The position numbers and the translations under genes were made by a program. 64,000 bases of DNA from Methylophaga sp. (lineage in GTDB: Bacteria; Pseudomonadota; Gammaproteobacteria; Nitrosococcales; Methylophagaceae): NCBI GenBank assembly GCA_002706095.1, contig PAJP01000005.1, forward strand, positions 166,402 through 230,401, written 5' to 3'. The notes below the pieces were generated by a model. That model was given only the letters and a program-made list of their open reading frames with translations, did no database searches and was not told where the DNA came from. Of the stretch, positions 9,221 through 18,509 are shown piece by piece. Each line of letters starts with the position of its first letter. Positions within the stretch are counted from its first letter, which is position 1.

Positions 9221-9610
9221 ATGTTTTCAAGCAAAAGGCTCTATATATTAAGTTTAATCAGTGTCAGCCTGATAACTACGGTAACCAGCACTGAAGCTTC
9301 TCTCGATTTATTAGCAGGCGTTGAGGCTGGAATTGATACTGATACCGCCATGACCACGCATGACTTACAACAAACCCAAAAAATCCTTTCAACAGAAACC
9401 ATTGGCAAAAGTCATTTCTGGAAGAATGAGGTCACTGGCACCGCTTACGAAATTGTGATTGACCACCATTATTCTTATGGTCACTATCCTTGTCTCGCCT
9501 ATGACCTTATTATTACAAAAGAGAATAATACCCAGACAAAATCTCTCGATGCCTGCAAAAACAGTAACGATCAATGGATTTCAATTACTTCTGGAGCGAC
9601 AGCACTCTAG
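9221..9610 (+). CDS. Exported protein with a 17-kDa surface-antigen-like C-terminal domain
   Basis: A 129-residue protein. Residues 1-27 form a signal peptide (basic MFSSKRLY, hydrophobic core, cleavage near TEAS). The mature part carries FWKNEVTGTAYEIVIDHHYS followed by PCLAYDLIIT and a second cysteine (DACKN). This spacing resembles the C-terminal domain of RT0821/Lpp0805-type surface proteins, where a W-N-P-TG-Y pattern precedes a PCR-Y motif. No lipobox cysteine follows the signal peptide. It lies alone behind a 150-base gap and its end overlaps that of cmoB by four bases. Location is periplasm or envelope; role unknown. Confidence 0.65.
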   Translation: MFSSKRLYILSLISVSLITTVTSTEASLDLLAGVEAGIDTDTAMTTHDLQQTQKILSTETIGKSHFWKNEVTGTAYEIVIDHHYSYGHYPCLAYDLIITKENNTQTKSLDACKNSNDQWISITSGATAL

Positions 9611-10575
9611 GGCGCTTTAGCGATAAACACACCGCGTTTCGGTGCAGGGTATCCTTCAATCGTTTTTGTGACGTCATTCGGATCAAGGAAATCTTTTAAA
9701 GACTCAAATGTCATCCACTCTGTACTTCTTTGCTCATCGAGTGACGTAATAGATTCATCTACACAACGCACTTCTTTGAATCCACACTTCTTGAGCCAAA
9801 CCAGCATAGTCTCAGTGCTTGGTATAAACCACACATTGCGCATCTTCGCATAACGCCCTTCAGGTATCAGACTCATACCTTCTGGTCCATCAATAATCAA
9901 TGTTTCCAGCACTAACTCACCGCCCGACTTCAGGCAATTTCTTAATTCCATAAGGTGAGTTAACGGTGAGCGACGATGATATAAGACCCCCATGGAAAAC
10001 ACTGTATCAAACCAGGCCAGTTTCTCAGGCATGTGCTCAATACCTATTGGCACCACAAAATGTCTAGCGCTGGCAATATAACGTTGCATCACATGATATT
10101 GCATGGTGAAAACAAGGGTAGGATCTATGCCCATAACAAATTCAGCACCCTCACCCAGCATTCTCCAACCATGGTAGCCATTGCCTCCGCCCACATCTAA
10201 TACTCGCCGACCAAGAAGCGGACTGATATGGGGTAAGACCCTGTCCCATTTCCAATCCGATCGCCACTCGGTATTGATCTCAATATCAAAAAAACGATAA
10301 GGCCCTTTGCGCCAAGGATGAAATGTTTTCAGACAAGTTTTTAGTGCATCGATCTCAACACCATTCAAGTCTTGTTGCTGACCTATACTGACCTCACTTT
10401 GTAACTCGATTTGACTCGGAGTAATGTCAGGTAAAGCAGAAAGTGCTTCTTGCCATAATGGCATCTTGCCATGCGTTTCTTCGGCGAGTTTCTGGTTAAT
10501 TTGTTGTTCTAATGTCTGCCGCCAATGCTGAAATCCAGCAGACTCAAGATATTGATATAAAGCTTGGTACATCAC
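9607..10575 (-). CDS. cmoB: tRNA U34 carboxymethyltransferase CmoB
   Basis: A 322-residue SAM-fold enzyme that transfers a carboxymethyl group from carboxy-SAM to 5-hydroxyuridine at tRNA position 34, giving cmo5U. Family features are HPWRKGPYRFFDIEINTEWR, the nucleotide loop VLDVGGGNGYHGWRMLG, and VFSMGVLYHRRSPLTHL. Length equals E. coli CmoB. It overlaps cmoA by four bases, so the donor-making and transferring enzymes are translated together. Its 3' end overlaps the convergent surface-antigen gene by four bases. Confidence 0.96.
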   Translation of the reverse strand: MMYQALYQYLESAGFQHWRQTLEQQINQKLAEETHGKMPLWQEALSALPDITPSQIELQSEVSIGQQQDLNGVEIDALKTCLKTFHPWRKGPYRFFDIEINTEWRSDWKWDRVLPHISPLLGRRVLDVGGGNGYHGWRMLGEGAEFVMGIDPTLVFTMQYHVMQRYIASARHFVVPIGIEHMPEKLAWFDTVFSMGVLYHRRSPLTHLMELRNCLKSGGELVLETLIIDGPEGMSLIPEGRYAKMRNVWFIPSTETMLVWLKKCGFKEVRCVDESITSLDEQRSTEWMTFESLKDFLDPNDVTKTIEGYPAPKRGVFIAKAP

Positions 10576-11306
10576 TTTATGGCAACCATCGAAACAAAGT
10601 TAAAACATTGATACCATTTTTCGGTAAAACCAAAGCCAGCAGCACGTAAGCGTTGTTGATGCTGCTCTAAAGATTCAGGGATCAAGACGTTTTCGAGCGC
10701 CGTTCTTTTCTGACTGATTTCCATATCACTGTAGCCATTTGCTCGCTTGAAGTCGTGGTGAACATCAATATGAAATTGGTTGATACTGTCGTCAGGAAAT
10801 GCCAGTTTCTCTGACAGAATTAATATTCCCCCCGGCTTTAAACCATTATAAATTTGATTAATTAAAGCCTGACGGTGCGCCAACGGAATAAACTGCAGGG
10901 TGAAGTTCATCACAACCACAGAGGCATTTTCAATTACCGTGTCAGCGATATCCTCGCAGACGAGTTGAACCTCAATATCAGAGGCCTTATCAGCCAGTAA
11001 TATGTGTTGGGCTTTTTCAATCATCGTAGGCGAGTTATCCACGGCAATAATCTGGCAATTCTGCTTTTTTAAGCGCTGACGTATCGATAAGGTCACAGCA
11101 CCAAGCGAACAACCTAAATCATAACAACGGCTATTATCCAAAGCATACTTAGCCGCGAGGATACCGATATTAGATATCAATGTGGCGTAGCCTGGCACTG
11201 AACGCTGAATCATATCCGGGAAGACATCGACGACTCTTTCATCAAAGCTGAAATCCACCATTTGTTCTAATGGCGCAGCGTAGATAGTGTCCTGTTTCTT
11301 CACCAT
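10572..11306 (-). CDS. cmoA: Carboxy-S-adenosyl-L-methionine synthase CmoA
   Basis: A 244-residue enzyme that makes carboxy-SAM from SAM and prephenate for CmoB. Motifs include FDERVVDVFPDMIQRSVPGY, YDLGCSLGAVTLSIRQ for SAM binding, and NFTLQFIPLAHRQALI. Its start codon shares a base with the stop of tsaB (TAATG) and its end overlaps cmoB by four bases. This makes a tsaB-cmoA-cmoB operon devoted to modification around the tRNA anticodon. Confidence 0.96.
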   Translation of the reverse strand: MVKKQDTIYAAPLEQMVDFSFDERVVDVFPDMIQRSVPGYATLISNIGILAAKYALDNSRCYDLGCSLGAVTLSIRQRLKKQNCQIIAVDNSPTMIEKAQHILLADKASDIEVQLVCEDIADTVIENASVVVMNFTLQFIPLAHRQALINQIYNGLKPGGILILSEKLAFPDDSINQFHIDVHHDFKRANGYSDMEISQKRTALENVLIPESLEQHQQRLRAAGFGFTEKWYQCFNFVSMVAIK

Positions 11307-11989
11307 TATTGCTCACCTTTTTTCTTAGCAACATTATCACGAAGGTAAACAGGCATCGCTTGTTCAGCTGGCAAGGTGTGTCCCTTTTCGGCTTGTTTTT
11401 CAGCCAATTTTGCAATGGCAGCAGCCGTAGGTAAGAGCTCATTATCCAGCGTACTTACTTGTTTGGAGAACTTCGCCATCATGGCTGTCTCATACTCTTT
11501 CCAACCCGTACCAGCAGCAAAAAATGATTGCTCTGAACTCAACTCGATTTGTTCAGGTAGACACACTCGTTCTTCGCCGACTAATACAGCTAAGCCATCC
11601 ACGGACTGATAAAGTGCACTATAAACTTCCTGCATACGGGCATCCATTGCCACTGCAATACATTCAGCATGGTGCTCATCAATAGCACGCTGTGCCACCG
11701 CTGCTAATGTCGATACGGGCACGACTGGAAGACTGGCAGCATAGGCAATGCCTTGAGTGACACTTACCCCTACCCTAACGCCAGTGAAAGAACCTGGACC
11801 GCGACCAAACGCAATACAATCCATATCAGATAGCCGACATCCTGCCTCAACGAAAAGCGCATCCAACATTCCCAGAATTTTTTCTGAGTGCCCTCGTTGA
11901 GTCAGCAGTGATTGTTCAAACAGTTCGCCATTTTTAAGGATGGCCACTGAGCACATTTCTGTACAGGTATCGAGAGCAAGAATATTCAT
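11306..11989 (-). CDS. tsaB: tRNA threonylcarbamoyladenosine biosynthesis protein TsaB
   Basis: A 227-residue ASKHA-fold protein that dimerises with TsaD in the t6A37 modification complex. Characteristic stretches are MNILALDTCTEMCSVAIL, then HSEKILGMLDALF, AFGRGPGSFTGVRVGVSVTQ and VPVSTLAAVAQRA. Length is normal (E. coli 231). It is the first gene of the operon with cmoA and cmoB. The palindromic TATAAT block at 12029-12040 lies about 40 bases upstream and may act as promoter in both directions. Confidence 0.95.
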   Translation of the reverse strand: MNILALDTCTEMCSVAILKNGELFEQSLLTQRGHSEKILGMLDALFVEAGCRLSDMDCIAFGRGPGSFTGVRVGVSVTQGIAYAASLPVVPVSTLAAVAQRAIDEHHAECIAVAMDARMQEVYSALYQSVDGLAVLVGEERVCLPEQIELSSEQSFFAAGTGWKEYETAMMAKFSKQVSTLDNELLPTAAAIAKLAEKQAEKGHTLPAEQAMPVYLRDNVAKKKGEQ

Positions 11990-12028
11990 AGAGTGCTTAT
12001 ATGTTGGTCATTTGGATGTCACAAACGC

Positions 12029-12040
12029 GCATTATAATGC
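12029..12040. promoter_or_regulatory. Palindromic -10 element between tsaB and the 39-residue gene
   Basis: GCATTATAATGC is a perfect 12-base palindrome, so TATAAT reads on both strands (plus 12033-12038, minus 12036-12031). On the plus strand TTTGGA at 12011-12016 is a weak -35 with 16-base spacing. The minus-strand -35 is less convincing. A shared divergent promoter is an inference. Confidence 0.4.
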
Positions 12041-12067
12041 AAACAGTCAGATTCAACGGAGGAAATC

Positions 12068-12187
12068 ATGGCTTTATTAATAGATGTACTTTATGTACTA
12101 CGTGAACTGGGTAAGTTGTTATTTGTGATCGTAACATCACCGTTTGCCTTTGCAGCTGGGCTGTTAACGATGCTGGGAAGCAATTAG
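12068..12187 (+). CDS. 39-residue single-helix membrane protein
   Basis: A short ORF: ATG at 12068, stop TAG at 12185, with a strong ribosome site (CGGAGG, 12057-12062) and a -10 TATAAT 30 bases upstream. The product begins MALLIDVLYVLRELGKLLF and continues into a hydrophobic stretch of about 22 residues ending at MLGSN. It looks like a single-pass inner-membrane microprotein. The promoter, ribosome site and clean hydrophobic helix make it likely to be real. I do not recognise the family. Confidence 0.6.
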   Translation: MALLIDVLYVLRELGKLLFVIVTSPFAFAAGLLTMLGSN

Positions 12188-12248
12188 AATTTTCATTCAA
12201 TTCAATCTGTTATAGCATAGTCATGTCAAACTTTTTTGGAGGTTTGCA

Positions 12249-12488
12249 ATGGCTATACAGCATCTACAAGCGCTTGAATTAGCCGCACAAGGCGACTGGG
12301 ACGGGGCTCACAAACTGATTCAAAGTTATGAAGACAGTTTTGCCTGCATGATTCATGGCTATCTTCATTATGTAGAAGGCGACAAAGGCAATGCTGCTTA
12401 CTGGTATCAACGTGCGGGACGTTCAATACCAGCAAACAGCTTATCTGAAGAATTTGACAGGCTCTACGACCTCGCCAAACAAATCTGA
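12249..12488 (+). CDS. Conserved small hypothetical protein
   Basis: A 79-residue soluble protein with the pattern LELAAQGDWDGAHKLIQSYE, then SFACMIHGYLHYVEGDKGNA and YWYQRAGR. This resembles a single helical (TPR/SEL1-like) hairpin repeat and recalls short conserved hypotheticals in other gammaproteobacteria. It has a TTTTGGAGGTTTG ribosome site. It follows the 39-residue gene by 61 bases and ends one base before the convergent yceI gene. Function unknown. Confidence 0.75.
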   Translation: MAIQHLQALELAAQGDWDGAHKLIQSYEDSFACMIHGYLHYVEGDKGNAAYWYQRAGRSIPANSLSEEFDRLYDLAKQI

Positions 12489-12489
12489 A

Positions 12490-13062
12490 TTATTGCTTAA
12501 TCCCTTCAATGGATAAGGTCAGATACACAACTTGTGATGAAGGGCCTAACATATCAACGTTAATACCGTAGTCGGAAATAGTAAATTCTGTTTCACCAAC
12601 AAAACCTGCACGGTAACCGCCCCATGGGTCTTCGCCTTCCCCGACTTTTTCAACCGGGAAGCTTAGTTCATGGGTTACCCCGTGTAGTGTGAAGTCTCCT
12701 GTAACAACTAAGCTACCGTCGTCCTGTTGTTTGAACGAGGTCGACTTAAAGCTGGCATCTGGAAACTTATCTGTTTCCAAGAATTTTTCACGTAAGTGTT
12801 TATCACGTTCAGCAAAGTTGGTATCAACACTGGCTACATCAATATCTACATTCACTTGTGACGCTTCTGGTTGCTCAGCATCATAAGAAAATGTGCCAGA
12901 GAAGTCGTTAAAACGTCCACTCATCCAACTATAGCCCAGATGCTGAATGCGAAAATCAATAAAAGCGTGGGCTTTTTCAGTATCGATTACATAATCATCG
13001 GCATAAGCCGGCATGAAAGCCGATAAACCTAATAACGATGTGGCAAGAATAGTTTGTCTCAT
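12490..13062 (-). CDS. yceI: YceI family periplasmic lipid-binding protein
   Basis: A 190-residue lipocalin-like protein. A signal peptide of about 21 residues ends at AYA, followed by the YceI pattern: DTEKAHAFIDFRIQHLGYSW, VDIDVASVDTNFAERDKHLR, FKSTSF and VTGDFTLHGVTHELSFPV. Members bind polyisoprenoids or amphiphiles in the periplasm and can be base-inducible. The start has an ideal AAGGAGA site. It follows the cytochrome b561 gene by 14 bases in the same order as E. coli yceJ-yceI, so the pair probably works together on a quinone-like ligand. Confidence 0.93.
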   Translation of the reverse strand: MRQTILATSLLGLSAFMPAYADDYVIDTEKAHAFIDFRIQHLGYSWMSGRFNDFSGTFSYDAEQPEASQVNVDIDVASVDTNFAERDKHLREKFLETDKFPDASFKSTSFKQQDDGSLVVTGDFTLHGVTHELSFPVEKVGEGEDPWGGYRAGFVGETEFTISDYGINVDMLGPSSQVVYLTLSIEGIKQ

Positions 13063-13076
13063 TTTTTTCTCCTTGT

Positions 13077-13631
13077 TTATTTTCTACCAAGCATTTGCTT
13101 GAGCGTTGCGTCTTTATCAATGAAGTGATGTTTTATGGCGGCTAGAGCATGTACTGATGCCATAGCGATAAGAAAATATGCCGCCCATAAGTGAATAGCG
13201 CCTGCCGGATCGACCCAGTCAGGTTTATTTGAAATGATGGCGGGAATGGTGAACCAGTCGAAGACGGATAGACCATCACCTTTGGCTGTGACCATAATAT
13301 AGCCACTTATCGCAATGATGATAGCCACTACATTCATGGACTGATGTGTGACTTTTGCAGCCAGGTGCTGCCAATGAGGAATAGAGTTAATGCCAGGCGG
13401 CGTTTGCCGGAAAAGACTCCAGCCCCACCGAACAATAATTAATAAGGCTGTGACAATGCCAATCCCTTTGTGCCACCACGGTGCTTGATAATACCAATCG
13501 TCGTAGTAGCCCAAATCAACCATCCATAGGCCTGAAGCAAAGAGAGCGATAATAAAAACAGCAATCAACCAATGTAGTAAAACCGAAAAAGCATCATAAC
13601 TTGAGCGATCGGTAGATTTCGATTTCATCAA
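13077..13631 (-). CDS. yceJ: Cytochrome b561 (YceJ/CybB family)
   Basis: A 184-residue four-helix membrane protein of the bacterial cytochrome b561 family. Candidate haem ligands are the histidines in FSVLLHWLIAVFI (helix 1), WWHKGIGIVTALL, THQSMNVVAII and SVHALAAIKHHFID. It would exchange electrons between quinones and periplasmic partners. It is the upstream gene of the pair with yceI. Confidence 0.9.
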   Translation of the reverse strand: MMKSKSTDRSSYDAFSVLLHWLIAVFIIALFASGLWMVDLGYYDDWYYQAPWWHKGIGIVTALLIIVRWGWSLFRQTPPGINSIPHWQHLAAKVTHQSMNVVAIIIAISGYIMVTAKGDGLSVFDWFTIPAIISNKPDWVDPAGAIHLWAAYFLIAMASVHALAAIKHHFIDKDATLKQMLGRK

Positions 13632-13712
13632 TGTCCCTATTCAGAAAATGTGTGATATAGGCAGATTGACCATGGTCAATTAAAAATGTTTCTCAAATAA
13701 TAATTTTTTTTA

Positions 13713-15881
13713 TTAACGCTGGCGTCTTTTTGCTTTCACTTTGGTTTTACCGGGTCTCGTGTGCTGTGTACGGAAACTTTTGACATTTTTTGCCTTGCGA
13801 GTAATACGACGACCCTCACCATTTTCGCCGGTGCCCGCAGGTTGCCAGTTTGGAATTAAATGTTTTTTGCCATTTCCTATTAGATCCGCCCGGCCCATAC
13901 TTTTGAGAGCTTCGCGTAACATCGGCCAATTTTCGGGATCGTGATAACGTAAGAATGCCTTATGCAGGCGACGTACCTTCAAGCCTTTTGGCACTTCGAT
14001 ATCGCCACTATTTCGTCTGACTTTATGTAAGGTGTTTTTGCCAGAGTGGTACATGGCCGCTGCGGCTGACATTGGTGAAGGGAGATAAGCTTGAACCTGA
14101 TCGGCTCTGAAACCATTACGTTTTAACCAGAGCGCCAGATTCATCATGTCCTTGTCCGTCGTACCAGGGTGTGCGGCAATAAAATAAGGAATCAAATACT
14201 GCTCTTTACCCGCCTCTTTTGAGTATTTATCAAACATTTGTTTGAACTTGTCATAAGTGCCAATACCCGGCTTCATCATTTGTTGCAGCGGGCCTTCTTC
14301 TGTATGTTCCGGCGCAATTTTTAAGTAACCACCAACATGATGGGTGACGAGTTCTTTGACATACTCCGGCGATAACACAGCTAAGTCATATCGCAGACCT
14401 GAAGCAATCAGAATTTTTTTAATGCCTGGTAATGAACGAGCGCGTTTATAAAGATTGATAAGGGGGGTGTGATCCGTGTTTAAATTTTTACAAACGCCAG
14501 GAAACACACAAGATAAACGACGACAACTGGCTTCGATTTTAGGATCATTACAGGCCAGACGATACATATTAGCAGTGGGGCCACCCAAATCAGAAATGAC
14601 GCCAGTAAAGCCCGGCGTAGTGTCTCGTATCGCTTCAACTTCTTTGATGATCGAATCTTCAGAACGACTCTGAATAATACGGCCTTCATGTTCTGTAATA
14701 GAACAGAACGTACAGCCACCAAAACAACCACGCATGATATTGACCGAAAAACGAATCATATCGTAGGCCGGAATCGTCATCTTTCCATAACCCGTATGCG
14801 GTAAGCGGCTGTAGGGTAAGTCAAACACAGCGTCCATTTCCGCTGTAGTCAACGGTATAGGGGGCGGATTCAACCAGACATCCTGATTGCCATGCTGCTG
14901 AACTAATGCCAAAGCATTACCCGGATTTGTTTCTAAATGCAAAATACGTGACGTATGTGCATAGGTGACGGGGTCATCTTTTACGGCATTATAGGCAGGC
15001 AGCCGTATGACGGTACGGTCAGCATTTCTGGGAGAAACCCGATGAATTTTGATAACGTTCGTATTTTCTGCGGGTTTACTTTGTTCTGTTTTGGCCTTCT
15101 CTTCTGCACAACTTTCTTCAGTCTGCATCTGATACGGATCAATGGGCGGGTTAAGTTTTCCGGGCGTATCCACCAGAGTCGAGTCTTTTTCCCACCAGCC
15201 AGCACGCTGTTCATGCTTTTTGGTGTAGGCCGTGCCACGAATATCAGTTAAATCACTGACAGGTTCACCAGCAGCAAGACGATGTGCAATTTCCACCACC
15301 TGTCTTTCACCATTACCATAGACTAGAAGATCGGCTTTTGAGTCCATAATGACACTACGACGGACTTTTTCAGACCAATAATCATAATGGGCAATACGGC
15401 GAAGGCTGGCTTCAATACCGCCAATAATGACTGGCACGCCTTTGTAAGCTTCCTGACAACGCTGACTATAAACCACCACACTTCTGTCAGGGCGTTTACC
15501 ACCTGAACCACCTGCCGTATAGGCATCATTGCTACGGATTTTACGATCGGATGTATAGCGGTTGACCATCGAATCCATATTGCCGCCAGTGACGCCAAAG
15601 AACAGATTAGGTTTACCCAGTTTGGTGAAGTCATCTGTGCTGGTCCAGTCGGGCTGAGAAATAATGCCGACGCGAAAACCATGCGACTCTAATAAACGTC
15701 CAATCAGCGCCATACCGAAACTAGGGTGATCGACATAAGCATCACCAGTGACAATGATGATGTCACAAGAATCCCAGCCCAGCGCATCCATTTCCTCACG
15801 GGTCATGGGTAATTCAGGTGCGATACCAAAACGATGTGCCCAGAATTTACGGTAGGAAAACAGATCAGGCGCGGATTGCAT
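13713..15881 (-). CDS. ygiQ: YgiQ family radical SAM protein
   Basis: A 722-residue protein with an N-terminal B12-binding-like domain ([20 protein letters not shown]), a radical SAM core with the CxxxCxxC cluster CFGGCTFC around residue 380, and a basic C-terminal tail ending [12 protein letters not shown]. YgiQ proteins are widespread and uncharacterised. Between the domains, at about residues 245-285, is a lysine/glutamate-rich low-conservation linker. The gene stands alone with short flanks. Confidence 0.93.
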   Translation of the reverse strand: MQSAPDLFSYRKFWAHRFGIAPELPMTREEMDALGWDSCDIIIVTGDAYVDHPSFGMALIGRLLESHGFRVGIISQPDWTSTDDFTKLGKPNLFFGVTGGNMDSMVNRYTSDRKIRSNDAYTAGGSGGKRPDRSVVVYSQRCQEAYKGVPVIIGGIEASLRRIAHYDYWSEKVRRSVIMDSKADLLVYGNGERQVVEIAHRLAAGEPVSDLTDIRGTAYTKKHEQRAGWWEKDSTLVDTPGKLNPPIDPYQMQTEESCAEEKAKTEQSKPAENTNVIKIHRVSPRNADRTVIRLPAYNAVKDDPVTYAHTSRILHLETNPGNALALVQQHGNQDVWLNPPPIPLTTAEMDAVFDLPYSRLPHTGYGKMTIPAYDMIRFSVNIMRGCFGGCTFCSITEHEGRIIQSRSEDSIIKEVEAIRDTTPGFTGVISDLGGPTANMYRLACNDPKIEASCRRLSCVFPGVCKNLNTDHTPLINLYKRARSLPGIKKILIASGLRYDLAVLSPEYVKELVTHHVGGYLKIAPEHTEEGPLQQMMKPGIGTYDKFKQMFDKYSKEAGKEQYLIPYFIAAHPGTTDKDMMNLALWLKRNGFRADQVQAYLPSPMSAAAAMYHSGKNTLHKVRRNSGDIEVPKGLKVRRLHKAFLRYHDPENWPMLREALKSMGRADLIGNGKKHLIPNWQPAGTGENGEGRRITRKAKNVKSFRTQHTRPGKTKVKAKRRQR

Positions 15882-15961
15882 GAGGACCCCAGCAGAGTAA
15901 AAGCGATAAACGTGGATATTCTAGCAAATTCAGCTGCATATCCGACAATTTTAATCAGGCT

Positions 15962-16519
15962 TTATTCCATGATTTTGACTTCAGTCCCCACCCTGACAAA
16001 TGTCAATAACTCATCGATTTCTTTATTTCTCAGTGCTATGCAACCTTGCGTCCAATTAGCTATACGATGAATTTCAAGTTTATCTTTAGTTTCAACACCA
16101 ATTCCGTGAATACCAATGACACCACCTAGCGCTGTATTTTGAGGTGGAATGCCGCCAAAAATGTGCGCATCAAGAATTCTTCGATATTGTGACTTTTTGA
16201 TATGCCCGGCTTTTAAACCATTAATCGCATCTCTGACACTCGGATAATCGAGTTGTAAAAACAAGTGAAAGCGTTCACTGTCCTTTATTTTAACAATGTG
16301 ATAGCTACCCAATGGCGTTAGTCTATCCCCTTCCTTTTGTTTTGCTTTTCTGCCGCCACTGCCAATGGCAGCATGATAAGAGCGTATGACCTTATCGTTT
16401 TTCTGCACCAATAATTTATTTTCAGATCGTTTAATAACAATCTTATATGCGTTTTCAGCCCAGCTTACCTGTTGATGTAAAAACAAACTCAACAATAACA
16501 GCAAAACCCACTTCTTCAT
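15962..16519 (-). CDS. L,D-transpeptidase catalytic-domain protein
   Basis: An exported YkuD-domain protein of 185 residues from the start chosen here. The frame extends to 16561, but the ATG at 16519 gives a textbook signal peptide (MKKWVLLLLLSLFLHQQVSWA) behind an AGAGG site. The catalytic region holds GVIGIHGIG, then a histidine in LEIHRIANWTQGCIALRN, in which the cysteine is the nucleophile. Such enzymes cross-link peptidoglycan or attach proteins to it. It resembles the YafK/ErfK group with a short single domain. Confidence 0.88.
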   Translation of the reverse strand: MKKWVLLLLLSLFLHQQVSWAENAYKIVIKRSENKLLVQKNDKVIRSYHAAIGSGGRKAKQKEGDRLTPLGSYHIVKIKDSERFHLFLQLDYPSVRDAINGLKAGHIKKSQYRRILDAHIFGGIPPQNTALGGVIGIHGIGVETKDKLEIHRIANWTQGCIALRNKEIDELLTFVRVGTEVKIME

Positions 16520-16573
16520 GAAACCTCTACAAGCTAAAGACTGACCAATAAGTACACCCACACAAAGCCAATC

Positions 16574-17383
16574 TTAAATCGCAAATAAACGATGAATGAA
16601 ATTTCGGTTTTGTCTGATGAGATTTTGTAATGAACGTGGCAAGTTAACTTGATACATCATTTCTAAATTATTAACCTGTTGACGTAATTTCTTCAGATAC
16701 GCATTTTCCACATTAAACTTGGTGGCTAAAGCGATAACGTTACCTTTATTCTCGACCGGCAGAATCATAGCACGCTGTTGAAAGCTGTCATTAATTCTTT
16801 CCATGGTGGAGTTAAACAAAGCACGCTCACTACCCCATAAGTTGATGCTCAACACACCATTGTCAGTCAGAATCCCAGAACAGGCATCAAAAAAAGCCTG
16901 AACCCCCACACTGGCCGCCATCCCATTTTGGTCATAAGCATCAACCAAAATCAGATCATAACTAAAGTCTGTTTGGTAAAAGCACTGATTCACATAGAGA
17001 TAACCATCACCCAAATTGATGTTTAAATTCGGGTTATCAATCGGAACCTGGAAAAAAGACTGTGCCACATCCACAACGTCGCGACGATATTCCACGACAT
17101 CGACATAACAATCAGGGAAATGGTGCAATAGAAACTTGACCAATGAACCGCCACCCAGCCCGATAACTAAGACTCGTTTAGGATTGGGATTCAGTAACAA
17201 ACACCCCATCATTGCTTGTGTGTAACTCAGCTCCAGATAGTGCGGCTGATTAAGCCGCATTGAACTCTGTCTGGGAAAAGTCCCAAAATGCAAGGAGCGG
17301 ATATTGCCACTGTCTACCACCTCAATTAAACCATCATCAGATACGGCTTGATGGATGAGACTGCCATCACCATAAATGCGCAT
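16574..17383 (-). CDS. Spermidine/spermine synthase-like protein
   Basis: A 269-residue methyltransferase-fold protein with the nucleotide loop VLVIGLGGGSLVKFLLHHFP and VDVVEYRRDVVDVAQ, followed by LGDGYLYV and DLILVDAYDQNG. These correspond to the aminopropyltransferase core. It lacks membrane segments and any adjacent speD, so true spermidine synthase activity is uncertain; many such homologues have unknown substrates. Its ATG shares a base with the stop of the DUF3530 gene (TAATG), so the two are translationally coupled. Confidence 0.8.
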   Translation of the reverse strand: MRIYGDGSLIHQAVSDDGLIEVVDSGNIRSLHFGTFPRQSSMRLNQPHYLELSYTQAMMGCLLLNPNPKRVLVIGLGGGSLVKFLLHHFPDCYVDVVEYRRDVVDVAQSFFQVPIDNPNLNINLGDGYLYVNQCFYQTDFSYDLILVDAYDQNGMAASVGVQAFFDACSGILTDNGVLSINLWGSERALFNSTMERINDSFQQRAMILPVENKGNVIALATKFNVENAYLKKLRQQVNNLEMMYQVNLPRSLQNLIRQNRNFIHRLFAI

Positions 17384-18384
17384 TAAGCATCATCCTCGGC
17401 GATAAAGTGTTTGTGTAGCCAACCACGAACGATGCCAAGAACATTGGCTTCAGCGCCATAGAAGCTGGGACTGATCGTGACGATTTTTCGTTGTTCATAA
17501 TTGTTCACATTGGCTTTTCTCATATTCGCTTTGCGTTGAACCGCTTTTATATCTGTTTGTAATGGTCTCTCAGCTATCAGATCGAGTATTACTTTTACTT
17601 TAGGTGGTTCAGTCAACTCAATATCCGTATTAATCCACACGATGCCTACCTCACCGCTTGCCATTGAAAAACTCTCATTTGCCAGATTGGCTGCTTCACC
17701 AAACCCAATAATGGCCGTCGGTCCATCCTGTTTTTCTGCCAGATAACTCATCGCTGCAGCAATGCGTGCTTCATTACTGACTATATAAGGTGTGTTCTCA
17801 GTGTCTGATTGTTCACCATCACCTTCAGCAGTTTGGTTCTCTGCGTCGTCTGCTGCTGCCTCTGTCGGCTCCTCACTCTGTTCTGTTGCTGTTTCAGTTT
17901 CTGCCGCTGCTGGCTGATCTGCATCATCGCTATCGTCAGAACTCGTATTTGCAGCATCAGTGTCAGTTGTTTTTTCTGAATTCGATGGTGCGAGGTACAG
18001 ATTAGGAGTGAGTTCATAGTGTAAAGCGACTGTCATGGTTGACCAGCCAGCTTTGCTTAAGCCCATCCTGAGGGTGCGAACAATGCCATCGCTATCGATA
18101 TCCTGACCACGTCCGTGCAGAATCAATACTTTCCCTGCTGATTTACCCAGACTATCTGGCATGTATGTAGCATCTATCGATTGCTCACTGACGGTCAGTG
18201 CAACATAGCCTTCCACATTACCCTGCTCACGTAACATAATCGGTGAATTTTCTTCGGCGACCGTCTCATTATCATCAGCCCCGGCAGGGGTTTCTGTTTC
18301 ATCAGCAGCTTGGGCCTGAGCCAGATAAACTGTCATTACCAACAAAGCGATAAATTTCAACCGTTTTCGCAAGTCTAACTCCAT
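17383..18384 (-). CDS. DUF3530 exported alpha/beta-hydrolase-like protein with acidic insert
   Basis: A 333-residue protein. A signal peptide ends near residue 27 (AQAQAADE). The hydrolase-like start KVLILHGRGQDIDSDGIVR and the later TAIIGFGEA and GIVWINTD fit DUF3530. Between them, about residues 128-200, is a low-complexity stretch very rich in D, E, T, A and Q, unlike the core. The usual nucleophile-elbow serine is not obvious: the candidate reads GFGEA rather than GxSxG, so catalysis is doubtful. It is translationally coupled to the spermidine-synthase-like gene. Confidence 0.72.
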   Translation of the reverse strand: MELDLRKRLKFIALLVMTVYLAQAQAADETETPAGADDNETVAEENSPIMLREQGNVEGYVALTVSEQSIDATYMPDSLGKSAGKVLILHGRGQDIDSDGIVRTLRMGLSKAGWSTMTVALHYELTPNLYLAPSNSEKTTDTDAANTSSDDSDDADQPAAAETETATEQSEEPTEAAADDAENQTAEGDGEQSDTENTPYIVSNEARIAAAMSYLAEKQDGPTAIIGFGEAANLANESFSMASGEVGIVWINTDIELTEPPKVKVILDLIAERPLQTDIKAVQRKANMRKANVNNYEQRKIVTISPSFYGAEANVLGIVRGWLHKHFIAEDDA

Positions 18385-18509
18385 CTCATTATTTTCAGGT
18401 CCAGTATAATCTCAGCCTATTGATTTCAAAAGCTGAAAAAAGAAAGCCGATACGGTAAAGTATCAGGTTTACATCACGTTTTTATTATTCGATTTTAAGA
18501 GAGACAATC

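Noticed and set aside
16520..16561. Longer start for the L,D-transpeptidase
   Set aside because: The extra 14 residues would precede a perfect signal peptide; the inner ATG has an AGAGG site.
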